From assembly GCA_963576735.1 (NCBI GenBank), contig OY755181.1, positions 2,790,001 through 2,854,000 on the forward strand: 64,000 bases of DNA, in the 5' to 3' direction. The position numbers were made by a program, and so were the translations under genes. Below the pieces are notes generated by a model. It was given only the letters and a program-made list of their open reading frames with translations. It was not told where the DNA came from and searched no databases. The first letter of the stretch is position 1, and every line of letters starts with the position of its first letter. This stretch comes from Bedellia somnulentella. Its lineage: Eukaryota; Arthropoda; Insecta; Lepidoptera; Bedelliidae. This document shows positions 53,708 to 63,232 of the stretch, piece after piece.

Positions 53708-54784
53708 ATCAGAGCCCGCCACCTTTACACCACACTATATCACCATAACACGACACAAAATACGCGATTTGGAAACATCCAACCAGTTTGTTCAGTTTAT
53801 TTTACACAACCGTCGGCCGTTGAGTAATGCGCTAGCAAAGGCTCGAGAGAAAGTGCTGGTGGCTAAAGACCAGCCCGACTGCGTTTACTCCCTTCTCTCT
53901 GAAGCAGCTCATGCAATGCAACGGTGGAGGGGCAGCGCGTAATCGATGTTTTTATCCCCGTTCACTGGTACTTGAGCTATTTTAAAGTTTTAAATGACAT
54001 GCAAGATATTATAAAGAAATTTGCGTCGTTGAGAGAATATAGTATTTTTCTTTAGTATAGTTTATTTATATTTTCAGACGAGTGAGGGTATACACTATAC
54101 ATTGCAGCTGTCAAGTCAAACAAAAAAAACTAACAATAAATATTTAGATGGAAAGCTAGTTCAGACTACACTCAAAAATTTGCATTACGAATTTACGAAC
54201 TTTTCTACATTTTTTATAACTGAGAGAAGAGAACGGACGATTAAATTCATAGATGATAATGTATATTCAATTCACTGATGTCCGTTGAGCAAGCGAGCGA
54301 CAAAAACTCAGTAAACACCGCAAGAACTGGTCCTTCTCACAAACTATATTAATATTACTCTTTATTTATATTATTACTCTTTATAGTCTGTGCAGTGCAA
54401 ACGTCAGTGAATGACATCTTAATGTTGCCAGTATAATATGGAAAAAAGTCCCGATTCCGGAAGTAGGGCCCTATTTCCACAACCACGTTTTTTAAACCTC
54501 TTTTTTTTCCTTTATTGCAAACAGATTGGGACCATATTCCGCAAAATTATGTATCATGGGTTGGACTACGCAAAAAAAAAGAAAACCCATTTCGTCTATG
54601 GGTATGGATCAGGGGCTAGACAGTGTTAGTTCGCATGCCCCCGGTTTTGGCGCTACTATCGCAGTTCGCCATTTTAGATTGAAAACGAAACAAAAAACCA
54701 AAACAAACAAACCGCAAAAGCAAAACTGTATGTTTTTCTTTCCGGCAAATTACAAGTTACCCAGCTTATACTTGACATATTTAG
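53708..54784. other. Region 5' of the RNF19-like gene
   Basis: Should hold the 5' UTR and promoter (minus strand). I see no TATA box or other element that I can assign. Short plus-strand frames at 54438 and 54526 have no recognisable domain. Confidence 0.4.
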
Positions 54785-54857
54785 TTTCTACGACATTCAT
54801 ATCCATCTCTATTCTCGGAGGAGGAAATCATAAGTGGAATTCTCCTTACTGTTCAAG
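54785..54857 (+). other. Exon-like segment, possible transposase-derived gene
   Basis: Acceptor tgacatatttag, donor gtatgt; reads FLRHSYPSLFSEEEIISGIL and LTVQ plus one base. Phase fits the next segment. No start codon found upstream. Confidence 0.25.
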
Positions 54858-55135
54858 GTATGTTACGAGGTTTTCTTCTTAGTTGAACGACCACTTGCAC
54901 GCACGACCAAGCTTTGCTTTTGTGAGTTCATCACTGTAATTTTCCATTCAAGAAATAAAACTACTTAGATAGAGAAATACTCCAGTAAAGTTAACTCTTA
55001 CATTTGAATCACAACAAGTTTCATTAGAGCTATGTTGTAGGAACTCATTTCATATATGTTTGAATCACTCTTTTTAATCCATAAAAAAATTGTACTTGGT
55101 CCATTAATATAATAAGAATGATTAATTATTTACAG

Positions 55136-55222
55136 AGTTCAACAGTTGCAACGATCATAATTACTTTGCTGTTCATGACACAAAGGATGATGCAGGATGC
55201 TGCAGAATATATATGTTTACAG
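55136..55222 (+). other. Exon-like segment, possible transposase-derived gene
   Basis: Acceptor attatttacag, donor gtaata; reads FNSCNDHNYFAVHDTKDDAG then CCRIYMFT. Both edges are phase 1, matching its neighbours. Confidence 0.4.
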
Positions 55223-55426
55223 GTAATACATATGGCCATTTAAATTAATATTACTTTAATGTTATGTTAGTGTTAAATCCATTGTTAAAAAATAATTCAC
55301 CTGGTCGATGAGCAAAAATGATGTTCTAATATAGAGCAAAGTTAATTAACGATTAACAATATTTTACTTCTCTACAAATAGATGAAAACAATGAATAATA
55401 ATATTCCTTAAAATTAATTATATTAA

Positions 55427-55450
55427 GGAAGAAAACATATTAAGATGTCT

Positions 55451-55484
<34 letters not shown>

Positions 55485-55512
55485 AGACATCTTAATATGT
55501 TTTCTTCCTATG
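55427..55512. repeat. Perfect foldback around (TA)n
   Basis: 'aggaagaaaacatattaaga' on the left is exactly inverted on the right ('tcttaatatgttttcttcct'), continuing through 'tgtcttg' to a central (TA)n. Confidence 0.92.
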
Positions 55513-55633
55513 TGCACATAATGAGGTGTAAAAATAACTATTTTTAAATTACAGGTGAAATCATCGCCCAAAAACATAATTATTCCTGCCTGAAAATAAA
55601 ACATAATATATAAATTGTTTCTAATTTCTTCAG

Positions 55634-55875
55634 AGAGTGAGGGTAAATCATCTACCCAAGGACTGCTAAACGTGCATAAACTTGCAAGCACTCAAATTAA
55701 ACTTGAGGATTTTGACGGCCTGAATAAAAACCTCGGTACTTTTTTAATACATTTAAGGATTACTAGACAGAATAAAATGGCTAGGACATTTGCTTTTGGG
55801 AAACAAAGTCCAAAGGATATAAATTATTGGAGACGATGTTTATATTACCCAGCAAAAGGATACTCAGCAGACTAA
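55634..55875 (+). pseudogene. P-element/THAP9-like transposase remnant (tentative)
   Basis: Acceptor ctaatttcttcag. In the frame carried over from 55136-55222 it reads GLLNVHKLASTQIKLEDFDG, LNKNLGTFLIHLRITRQNKM and INYWRRCLYYPAKGYSAD, then TAA. The 'LLKxxKLTxxHIxxxxFxxMxVxLA' layout is what I associate with P-element/THAP9 transposases, but the later part does not fit well. The stop lies at the very place where a donor-like gtatga begins. It could instead be the 3' exon of an unknown gene. Confidence 0.35.
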
Positions 55876-55927
55876 GTATGATATAGTTCCTTTGTGTCTA
55901 ATCTGAAACTTGTTTTTTTTTTTATAG

Positions 55928-56058
55928 ATTCGGGCTTGGGACAGCCACGTGAAACAATGAAGACCACCGCTGATGTGGTAAAGTTTTTTGGTGAACTGTT
56001 TGACAGCGTTAATGGTTACCAGGCTCAACAAGAAGAGGAAAGCTATGGTCTACTGTGA
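55928..56058 (+). pseudogene. P-element/THAP9-like transposase remnant, following segment (tentative)
   Basis: After a T-rich tract and acceptor tttatag, the phase-1 frame reads SGLGQPRETMKTTADVVKFF and GELFDSVNGYQAQQEEESYG LL, then TGA. The 'T..FI..F..LFD..N' pattern is typical of the segment after the GTP-binding insertion domain of P-type transposases. Recall-based match, not searched. Confidence 0.35.
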
Positions 56059-57450
56059 AGCCCGAATTCAAGCACATAGAACTGAGGCAAAAACCGATTA
56101 GGGTCTCAAAAATATGAAGTTTATATCCTCCACCAGTAAATTGACTATGCAAGCAGGTGAACCAAGATGTATATGTGCTCCTTCATTGGATGGATAAATT
56201 ACTACACTGCAGAATTTTTTGGGATTGTCTAAGTTATTGTTTTCCTAGTTTGGCGTAAGCTATTTTTATCCAAGATATTAAAATCAAGACTTGAAAGTTT
56301 ATTTGGTCATATAACAGCAATGAGCCACTGAGATACTAACCTGAAGCTAACATTTCATTTTTTATTTTAAATCTTTGTATTAACTAACATTTTAAGCATT
56401 GTATCAAAATTCACAAACTGTAAAGAAGGTGAAGGTGAAAATATTGTAGATTTTAATCATATGTCTTGGTCAGATTGTATAGAGCATGACAGAAGAGTAA
56501 AACTGTTTTATAAAATTTTTATTATACGGTTACTTGGCCATAACTGGTGCAATATAATATGAAACAGGAAAATATAAAACGGCATGTTTATTAAATGGGG
56601 TCTATGTAACAGTCAGCATACAAGATATATGTAACTTACAGGTTAAGAAGAAGAGAAATAAAATATTATAAAAATACTATCCTTTTATTTATCTTTTTGA
56701 AATTAACAATCTTGTCTGGTACTAAACTTATATACATATCGACAGAGGCATCACTAAAGTTTTATCGATATCGACAAAAAAAGATAAAGGTACAGCACTA
56801 TAGAGACCGAACGACGCCATTACTGTCGCGACGGTGGCGCCATAACCGCGGGCAGAAGAAACTACACTTCATTCTATACTGTCCCATCTGTAGGTACAAA
56901 TAATATTTAATCTGGTATGGATTCCAGATACCGCTTCAATTTTGCCTCGCTTGTGGTAATTTGGTAAGGCTTTTCTCATGCTTTCAATAACGACAAACAT
57001 ATAATGCTACCGAACATATATGGCAAATATCCTCAAATAATAAGTTTATAAATAGATAAATTATGAACAAACAATAAACTAAAATACAACACAAACCTCC
57101 TAACAATGACTAATCAATAAATAGACAACAATCACCAGATTTTGGTGTTTCAATAAAAAAGTAGTTAAAAATCATTCTAATAGGGTAATAAATCAACAAT
57201 ATTTTTGTTAAATAAAACGACTCCTTAAATCAAATATTTATTATAATTTTAATACACGTTACCTTAGTCAAATTCAACATAGTTTAAATCAACAATCTAA
57301 GTTACTGTCTTTAAAAAAAAAAATTGGTTCGGAACACTTTCCTTGTTCATAATAATGAGAGGTTTTCTTTTTGAGAAATAAAAAAACAACATAGTTTCCT
57401 AGAGCTCTGTAGATGGCGTTGATATAACTACGTTACTTACTTTAAAATGT
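56059..57450. other. Intergenic, nothing recognised
   Basis: No supportable gene or repeat. Confidence 0.45.
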
Positions 57451-57669
57451 CAGCTGTGTAGTGTCGGCTTAGAATAGCACTACCCCATTTCTTCCGGTGG
57501 GTGTACGTAAGAGGCGACTAACGGACGATGCGGTTGGAGACCCATCACCAACAACCTTTATTCTACCATCTTTTCCGCACTCAACTTCCAAAAGTGGCTG
57601 AGGTATTTCTAATTTCTCAGCTCTGGCTTCCCCTTTTAGGGATTTATAGCCGTGCGTATATGTATGTAT
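57451..57669 (+). repeat. Family A retroposon with ~30 bp internal deletion
   Basis: The deletion removes 'gtattggggcttttaaggg' between gactaacgg and cgatgcgg; both ends are intact. Confidence 0.92.
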
Positions 57670-58162
57670 ATCAAGTTGAAAAACATGTGTCACATCACCA
57701 CAGAGTAACTTTTTGGCGAGTAAAAACAACGAAAAGAATGTTAAATATAAATACCGTCGTTATTTACTTTTAAGCTATCTTGGCTTAAACTGATATTTAT
57801 TTAGACTTTCAAATTCAAATCAGAACGTTTTTATGTACGTTCCGTTTTACGATATCATTACATCCAAGTGTGAAAAACGGTGTGACGTTCCGTTCCAACC
57901 AGTAACATAGCAAGTCTGGCGCCATCTTTTCTGAGAACAGGGAAGAAGAAAAAAAGGAAAACCTCTCATAATCTTTTTCACATGATAAATTCTTACTTCT
58001 ATAGGATTACTGAGATTTTGAAGTGGGCAACACCGTTGTTTTTTGTTGATGAAGTTTTTTTTGTTTTTTCGGCGGGAAAATCAAATAAGCTAGACGCGTA
58101 ATTTTTCCTCTTGTGGAAAATTTTAGTTTTTTTACTTTAAATAGTAAAAATATTTCGCTAAG

Positions 58163-59242
58163 ATGTCTTCAGACAGTGGGGGCAGCGAAAATATTGATGC
58201 GAAAAGGCGTCGGGGGAACAAGAGACCAGCTTCGGAACCTACTCCTAACTTGAACCACACAAATGACTTGGATAAGTATAAACCATTTATAAAGGCACAT
58301 TACAAGAGGATTTACCCTGACAACAGCTCTGAAAAAGAGTTTGCTGTCTTTATTGAGAGTACGAACGAGCAAAAACTAGGAAATAAAGATCCTTTATTTA
58401 TCCAAAAAATTCTTCAACAATTTATTAAAGGTCAATATGAATTTAACAGAGTAAACGCACAAAAAGTACAAATAACATTTAAACAGGCTTCTGCAGCAAA
58501 TGACTTTTTAAATAATGACAAAGTTTTTCAAGATAATAATATCAGGGCTTACATACCAGCATCCTTTGTTGAAAGAGTGGGTGTAATAAGACATATTAAC
58601 GAAGATATGAGTAATGAGGAGCTATTCAGAAAATTGTCGTGTGACGAAGATATTGTAGCAGTTAGGCGTTTTATGAAACGGGGAGAAGATGGTAACTTAT
58701 ACCCACTTAAAACAATATCTGTTACTTTTTATACTATCTCTTTACCACCAGTTGTATATTTAGACAGATGGAGATCTAAAGTGACTCCCTACATCCCTCC
58801 AGTGATGCAATGCTATAGATGTTTCAAATATAATCACTCGGCTAAAGTTTGTAAAAATTCACAAATATGCTCTATATGTGCAGGTGATCATTATTACAAG
58901 GACTGCGATAATCAAAAAGAAATTAAGTGCAGTAATTGTGGTGGTGATCATCTAGCCATTTCGAAAAATTGTCCCATAAAACAAGCAAAAATTAATAAAA
59001 ATAAGTCTCAAACATATGCTCAAGCCACAAGTTTTTCTGGAAAAGATTTTCCATCACTACCAAAAGGGCAAAAAACTTATTCGAAACCCCCTCCTTTTAA
59101 TTTTGATATGAATAGTGTGATAAATAATGAAAAAATAATTAATGCAATTGTCAAAACTTTAGTTATGTTAGGGAATGCTACAGAACAGGTTCCTAAGACT
59201 AGCGGTAAAATAAAAGAAATGCTATTAAACAATCTTAAATAA
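58163..59242 (+). CDS. LINE ORF1 (gag-like RNA-binding protein)
   Basis: Intact 359-residue frame. A basic N-terminus (DAKRRRGNKRPASEP) precedes a central region likely to be RRM-like (about residues 85-200, 'VQITFKQASAANDFL' and 'VGVIRHI'). Three CCHC knuckles follow: C217-x2-C-x4-H-x4-C, C236-x2-C-x3-H-x4-C and C256-x2-C-x3-H-x6-C, the spacing series usual for ORF1 of Jockey/I-type insect LINEs. It would coat the element RNA and act as a nucleic-acid chaperone. ORF2 starts 8 bases after the stop, implying reinitiation or a similar mechanism. No internal stop or shift, in contrast to ORF2. Confidence 0.93.
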   Translation: MSSDSGGSENIDAKRRRGNKRPASEPTPNLNHTNDLDKYKPFIKAHYKRIYPDNSSEKEFAVFIESTNEQKLGNKDPLFIQKILQQFIKGQYEFNRVNAQKVQITFKQASAANDFLNNDKVFQDNNIRAYIPASFVERVGVIRHINEDMSNEELFRKLSCDEDIVAVRRFMKRGEDGNLYPLKTISVTFYTISLPPVVYLDRWRSKVTPYIPPVMQCYRCFKYNHSAKVCKNSQICSICAGDHYYKDCDNQKEIKCSNCGGDHLAISKNCPIKQAKINKNKSQTYAQATSFSGKDFPSLPKGQKTYSKPPPFNFDMNSVINNEKIINAIVKTLVMLGNATEQVPKTSGKIKEMLLNNLK

Positions 59243-59250
59243 TATTTAAT

Positions 59251-60804
59251 ATGGATAAATTTATTCGCATCGTTCAACATAATTTACAAAGTATTAACAA
59301 TAAAATAACCCTAATAAAACAGTTTTTACTAGATAATAATATTGACATATATTTAGTGAATGAAACATGGTTAACTGACAAAAAAAGTATTAATACACCA
59401 GGATACAATTTTATATATAGAAATGCCAAAAACAAACATGGAGGTGTAGGTATATTGATTAAAGATTGTTTCAAATTTAAAGCTTTGCAAACAGGTTTCT
59501 ATGAAGATATTCAAAGCGTAGCTATTTCTTTAATTACGGATAATGGTCCCTTGTCACTTCTTTGTTTATATTGTCCTCCTGGAAGTAGAATGAGAATATG
59601 TAAATTACGTAATATCATAAGTAAATTACCTAAGCCTTGTCTCATATCTGGGGATTTTAATGCACACCACATAGCCTTTGGCTGTGCAACTAGTAAATCA
59701 CGTGGCAATGAATTATATCAGTTGATGGATGAGTCTGATCTTTGTTTACTCAATACTGGTTCACCTACGACAATTCAATCTCCATTAAAAAATGCTTCTG
59801 CCATAGACCTTACTTATGTAAGTCCAGTGATAGCTCCCCTTTGCAATTGGTATGTAGAAACTGAAAGTTTGGGTAGTAACCATTACCCCACATTTATTGA
59901 CATAAATATATCTCCATCGAAATACCAAATTAATGATTATATAGAAAAGTATCTCTACAAAAAAACAGATTGGCAAGAAGTACTTCATGCTTCTGAAAAT
60001 CTATTAGAGCAATATGAATTTATCTCAAATGATCCTATTAAATCATATAATACTTTTTGTGATCTTCTTAATAAATTGAAAGAAAGTTATGTCCCCCTTT
60101 ATAAAATTGATTCTGGGAGTATATCTCGACTTCCTGCCCCGTGGTGGAACAAAGAATGTGCTGAAGCGGTTATGAAATCAAAACAAGCTTTATTGACATA
60201 TAGGAGTGAATTTACAGTAGATGCTTATTTGAATTATAAAAAATATGATGCAATGAAAAAGAAAATTATATCTGATTCTAAAAAGAACAACTGGAAAAAT
60301 CTATGCACTTCAATGAATAGGACAACCCCTATTAGTAAAATATGGAATTTAATAAGGAGGTTCAAAAGAGTAAAAAATAGACCCAAATATGGAACCAGTA
60401 GGAATGATGAATGGGTTCAAGATTTTATTAAAAAGCTTTCTAACTCTACATCAAATAGCAATGATGAAATTTCTAGTTTATTTGAACTTAATAATAATTA
60501 TGAGCACTCAAATATGTTACTAAAACCATTTCATTGGAATGAATTTTGCACAGCTTTAGACAATAGAAAACATACATCCCCCGGCTTAGATTCAATACCA
60601 TATATATTACTTAAAAACTTGCATTACTCATGTAAAATTAAATTCTTAGATATAATGAATAGTTTATGGATTAAACAGTTAATTCCTGAATCCTGGAAAA
60701 CACAATGTGTAATTCCAATATTAAAAGAAGATAAAATTCCAGATGATTGCAACTCTTATAGACCTATATCATTATCATCATATATAGGAAAATTATTAGA
60801 ACAA
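59251..60804 (+). pseudogene. LINE ORF2, first part: APE endonuclease and start of RT
   Basis: Open for ~518 codons until a family A insertion. The endonuclease (about residues 1-225) has Q-H-N-L-Q-S-I, the metal-binding glutamate E38 (VNETWL), D135 and N137 (SGDFNAHH), and N210-H211 (SNHYPTF), so the APE active site is complete. The RT begins around residue 425: HTSPGLDSIPYILLKNL, then SYRPISLSSYIGKLLEQ, the early RT motifs. The reading frame beyond 60804 belongs to the inserted retroposon, not to the LINE. Confidence 0.93.
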
Positions 60805-61075
60805 CATACATACATACATATACTCTCGGCTATAAATCCCTTAACGGGGTAGCCAGAGCTTTGGAATGAAAAATTCCTCAGCAACTTTTAGAAGTTAATA
60901 GGGGAAAATATGGTAATAATAAATTTTTTGGTGACGGGTCTCCAACCACATCGCCCAAAAATCACTTAATAAGCCCCTATACCCTTAGTCGCCTCTTAGG
61001 ATCACCCACGGGTAGAAATGGGGTAGTGTTATTCTAAGCCGACACGCCGACACTACACGGCTAGTTAAGACAAAG
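60805..61075 (-). mobile_element. Family A retroposon inside LINE ORF2, 9 bp TSD
   Basis: TTAGAACAA at 60796-60804 and 61076-61084. The LINE frame shows the empty site (K-L-L-E-Q before, M-V-K-I after). Fifteen bases beyond the usual 5' end lie inside the TSDs. Confidence 0.94.
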
Positions 61076-61084
61076 TTAGAACAA

Positions 61085-62324
61085 ATGGTTAAAATAAGGT
61101 TTAGATTACTTTGTAGAAAAACATAATCTCTTACCTCTAAACCAATTTGGATTTAGAAAGGGTTCCGGATGTCATGAAAGCTTTATTTCATTTATTGCTG
61201 ATATCAAAAAGTGTATGTTCTCAAAGTCTACTGCAATTTGTGCATTCTTAGATGTGCAGGGAGCTTATGACAATGTTGATCTTCTTCAGCTTGCTAGAGT
61301 TCTATCTAACTTAGGTTTACCTGGAAAAGTAATTAAAAGGATTTTCAATTTTTAATCTAAAAGAACTTTATATGTAAAATTTAATAATATTCTACATGGT
61401 CCAGAAGTGATATGCAAGGGATAATTGCAAGGTGCAGTACTTTCACCATTACTTTACAACCTTTACACTTCTCAAATATCCCAATATGTCACAAATAATG
61501 TTCAAATATTTCAATATGCTGATGACATTTTAATCTATAGTATTGATAAAAATATCATAGAAGTCAAAACTTAATTCTGCTTTAAAACAAATGTCTGAAT
61601 ATAATAAGTAATTAAAATTAGAAATTAATTTTGAGAAAAGTATCGGTTAGTTTTTGGTAGTAGTACATTAATAAATATAAATTTCAATAACAAACCTATT
61701 CCAATAGTAAAAAGTAAGAAATTTTTAGGCATTATTATTGATGACAAATTAAAATTTGATAAACATATTGATTGTATTTGCAAAAAAGCCTTTAAGGGAA
61801 TAAATATAATGAAATGCCTTGCTGGTTGTTTTTGAGGTGCTGACCCAAAAATATTAACCATCTTATATAAAAGTATAGTAAGGAGTCACTTTGATTATAG
61901 TTGCCTTGCATATATAAATGCTAGTAAAACTTTACTTAAAAAGTTAGATTTGATTCAAAATATAGCTTTAAGAAGTATTACTAGAGCTATGAAATCTACC
62001 CCTATTAATTCAATGGAAGGAGAAACAGGCATCATGCCATTGGCAATAAGGAGGCATCTACGGGCAGGGAAATTCTGTCTGAAAAGTATATGTAGAAATA
62101 ATAAAATGGTTCTTGATAGAATTTCTGTACCAGTAAGTTTCTTGAACCAATTACCTCAAGTTGATAAATTTAATGTTGTCCACAAAAAATTCCCAGAAAC
62201 TAATATTATTAATGAAAACATTAGACAAAAATATGTAAATATGTTTAAATGTGACCCATGGCCTATATATAATTGTAAATATGAAGCATTAACTTTTAAT
62301 GTCTCTCAAAACATAGATATAAAC
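61085..62324 (+). pseudogene. LINE ORF2, second part: RT palm, thumb and connection
   Basis: Continues MVKIRF, then a one-base shift before EKHNLLPLNQFGFRKGSG. AICAFLDVQGAYDNVD (motif A, first Asp), LQGAVLSPLLYNLYTSQIS (motif B) and QYADDILIY at ~61515 (motif C, YADD) are present. Stops occur near 61354, 61423 and 61573 with further shifts. A clean frame resumes from about 61950 to 62345 (NIALRSITRAMKSTPINSME), the post-RT region, into the family B insertion. Catalytic residues are recognisable but the ORF is dead. Confidence 0.9.
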
Positions 62325-62339
62325 AAGGTAGAAAATAAT

Positions 62340-62546
62340 AAATAAAGGAAAGAAAAATCTTGACACAGGCGGGAATCGAACCCGCGACCTCGGGTATACG
62401 CCCCGACACTCTGCTAATTGAGCCACCGTGTCAGTGGCTGCCAGCGCGAAATTCTTCTATCCTTTAATTTTTCTTTCCTTTTATTTTTTCTTTATTTATT
62501 AGTAATATCCCCACATGAGGTTTTCATGAACAAAAAGATTTAAATT
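62340..62546 (-). mobile_element. Family B tRNA-core element with 15 bp TSD, inside LINE
   Basis: AAGGTAGAAAATAAT at 62325-62339 and 62547-62561. Contains the tRNA-like core (62362-62432, minus strand) with intact A and B boxes, arms 'aataaaggaaagaaaaat' and its inverse near 62468-62486, and the extension 'ccccacatgaggttttcatg'. Confidence 0.93.
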
Positions 62547-62561
62547 AAGGTAGAAAATAAT

Positions 62562-62977
62562 TCACTTTTTCTGGATTACTTAAATAAAAAGGAAAAATAT
62601 TATAAATTGTATACTGATGCATCAAAGACTTCAGAATATGTATCTGCAGCTTTTTATGATTCACAAAATAAATATACTAAATGTTTTAAATTGGATCCCA
62701 TATTAAGTATATTTAGTGCAGAAGCTTATGCTAATATAGATGTTTACTGTTTATTAAAGAACTAGGAACTATTCTTGTAAATACTTAGTTATATTATAAC
62801 AGATTCTTTAAGTGTTCTTGTAAACTTACAACATATTCCTGTTCACTTTAAGACTAATTGTATATTGTTAAATTTTAGGACTATTCTTTATGAGCTATAT
62901 TGTGATAATATTTTAGTTGAATTTAAGTGGGTACCGTCCCACCAGGGCATAACTGGTAATGAGATAGTTGATCAAGC
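62562..62977 (+). pseudogene. LINE ORF2, third part: RNase H domain
   Basis: KLYTDASKTSEYVSAAF (first Asp, YTDAS), FSAEAYA (Glu), ITDSLSVL (Asp, 62790s) and FKWVPSHQGITGNEIVDQA (the W-V-P-S-H-x-G-I-x-G-N-E-x-x-D segment with the final His and Asp). One or two shifts around 62755-62785. Cut at the DQA codon by a copia LTR; the LINE's 3' end is not seen here. Confidence 0.88.
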
Positions 62978-63208
62978 TGTTGAAGCGAAAGAGGTCGTAT
63001 GACATTCTTAGTTCTATAATAATTTCATTGTTGTCTATTCTTCTTTTTTACATGACATATATCAAATTTTGTTATTTTAATTATTACTTCTGATTTTTAC
63101 ATGTGAACAAGTTGATTAAAATAAATTCTTAACTACAATTTATTTTAATCTTTTATTTGCACATAAATCCACTGCATACTGCATATTAATGATAGCAGAG
63201 TGCTATCA
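62978..63208 (+). mobile_element. Copia-type 5' LTR (inferred)
   Basis: Starts TGTTGAAGCG exactly where the RNase H frame breaks and ends near ...GCTATCA, ~230 bp. An aataaa lies at ~63120. The second LTR is outside the window, so ends and TSD are unconfirmed. Confidence 0.7.
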
Positions 63209-63210
63209 TA

Positions 63211-63226
63211 GGTTATTGAGCCCAGA
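63211..63226 (+). promoter_or_regulatory. Putative primer-binding site
   Basis: 'ggttattgagcccag' begins two bases after the LTR and resembles the initiator-tRNA-Met internal primer site used by copia elements. Confidence 0.5.
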
Positions 63227-63232
63227 ATAAAA

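Larger units (their letters stand above)
58100..62977 (+). mobile_element. Non-LTR retrotransposon (APE-RT-RNase H type), multiply interrupted
   Basis: ORF1 with zinc knuckles, then ORF2 with APE endonuclease, RT and RNase H, in normal order. Interrupted by a family A copy (60805-61075) and a family B copy (62340-62546), and cut on the right by a copia LTR at 62978. An RNase H domain together with a knuckle-bearing ORF1 points to the I/Jockey-type group; I do not assign the clade. The 5' end is not resolved. Confidence 0.9.

Noticed and set aside
53516..53722. 68-residue frame starting at 53722 as the RNF19 start
   Set aside because: It starts with GTG and reads through the splice donor into the intron; the ATG at 53707 and donor after 53599 are better.
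54438..54882. Frames starting at 54438 and 54526 as genes
   Set aside because: Lysine- and phenylalanine-rich, no domain, poor splice context; only the short segment from 54785 fits the downstream chain.
56763..56770. TATCGATA as a DREF-type promoter element
   Set aside because: An 8-base match in AT-rich DNA is weak, with no gene start nearby that I can define.
60727..60852. C-terminal end of the 533-residue frame as LINE protein
   Set aside because: The last ~16 residues are translated family A sequence beyond the insertion point at 60805.
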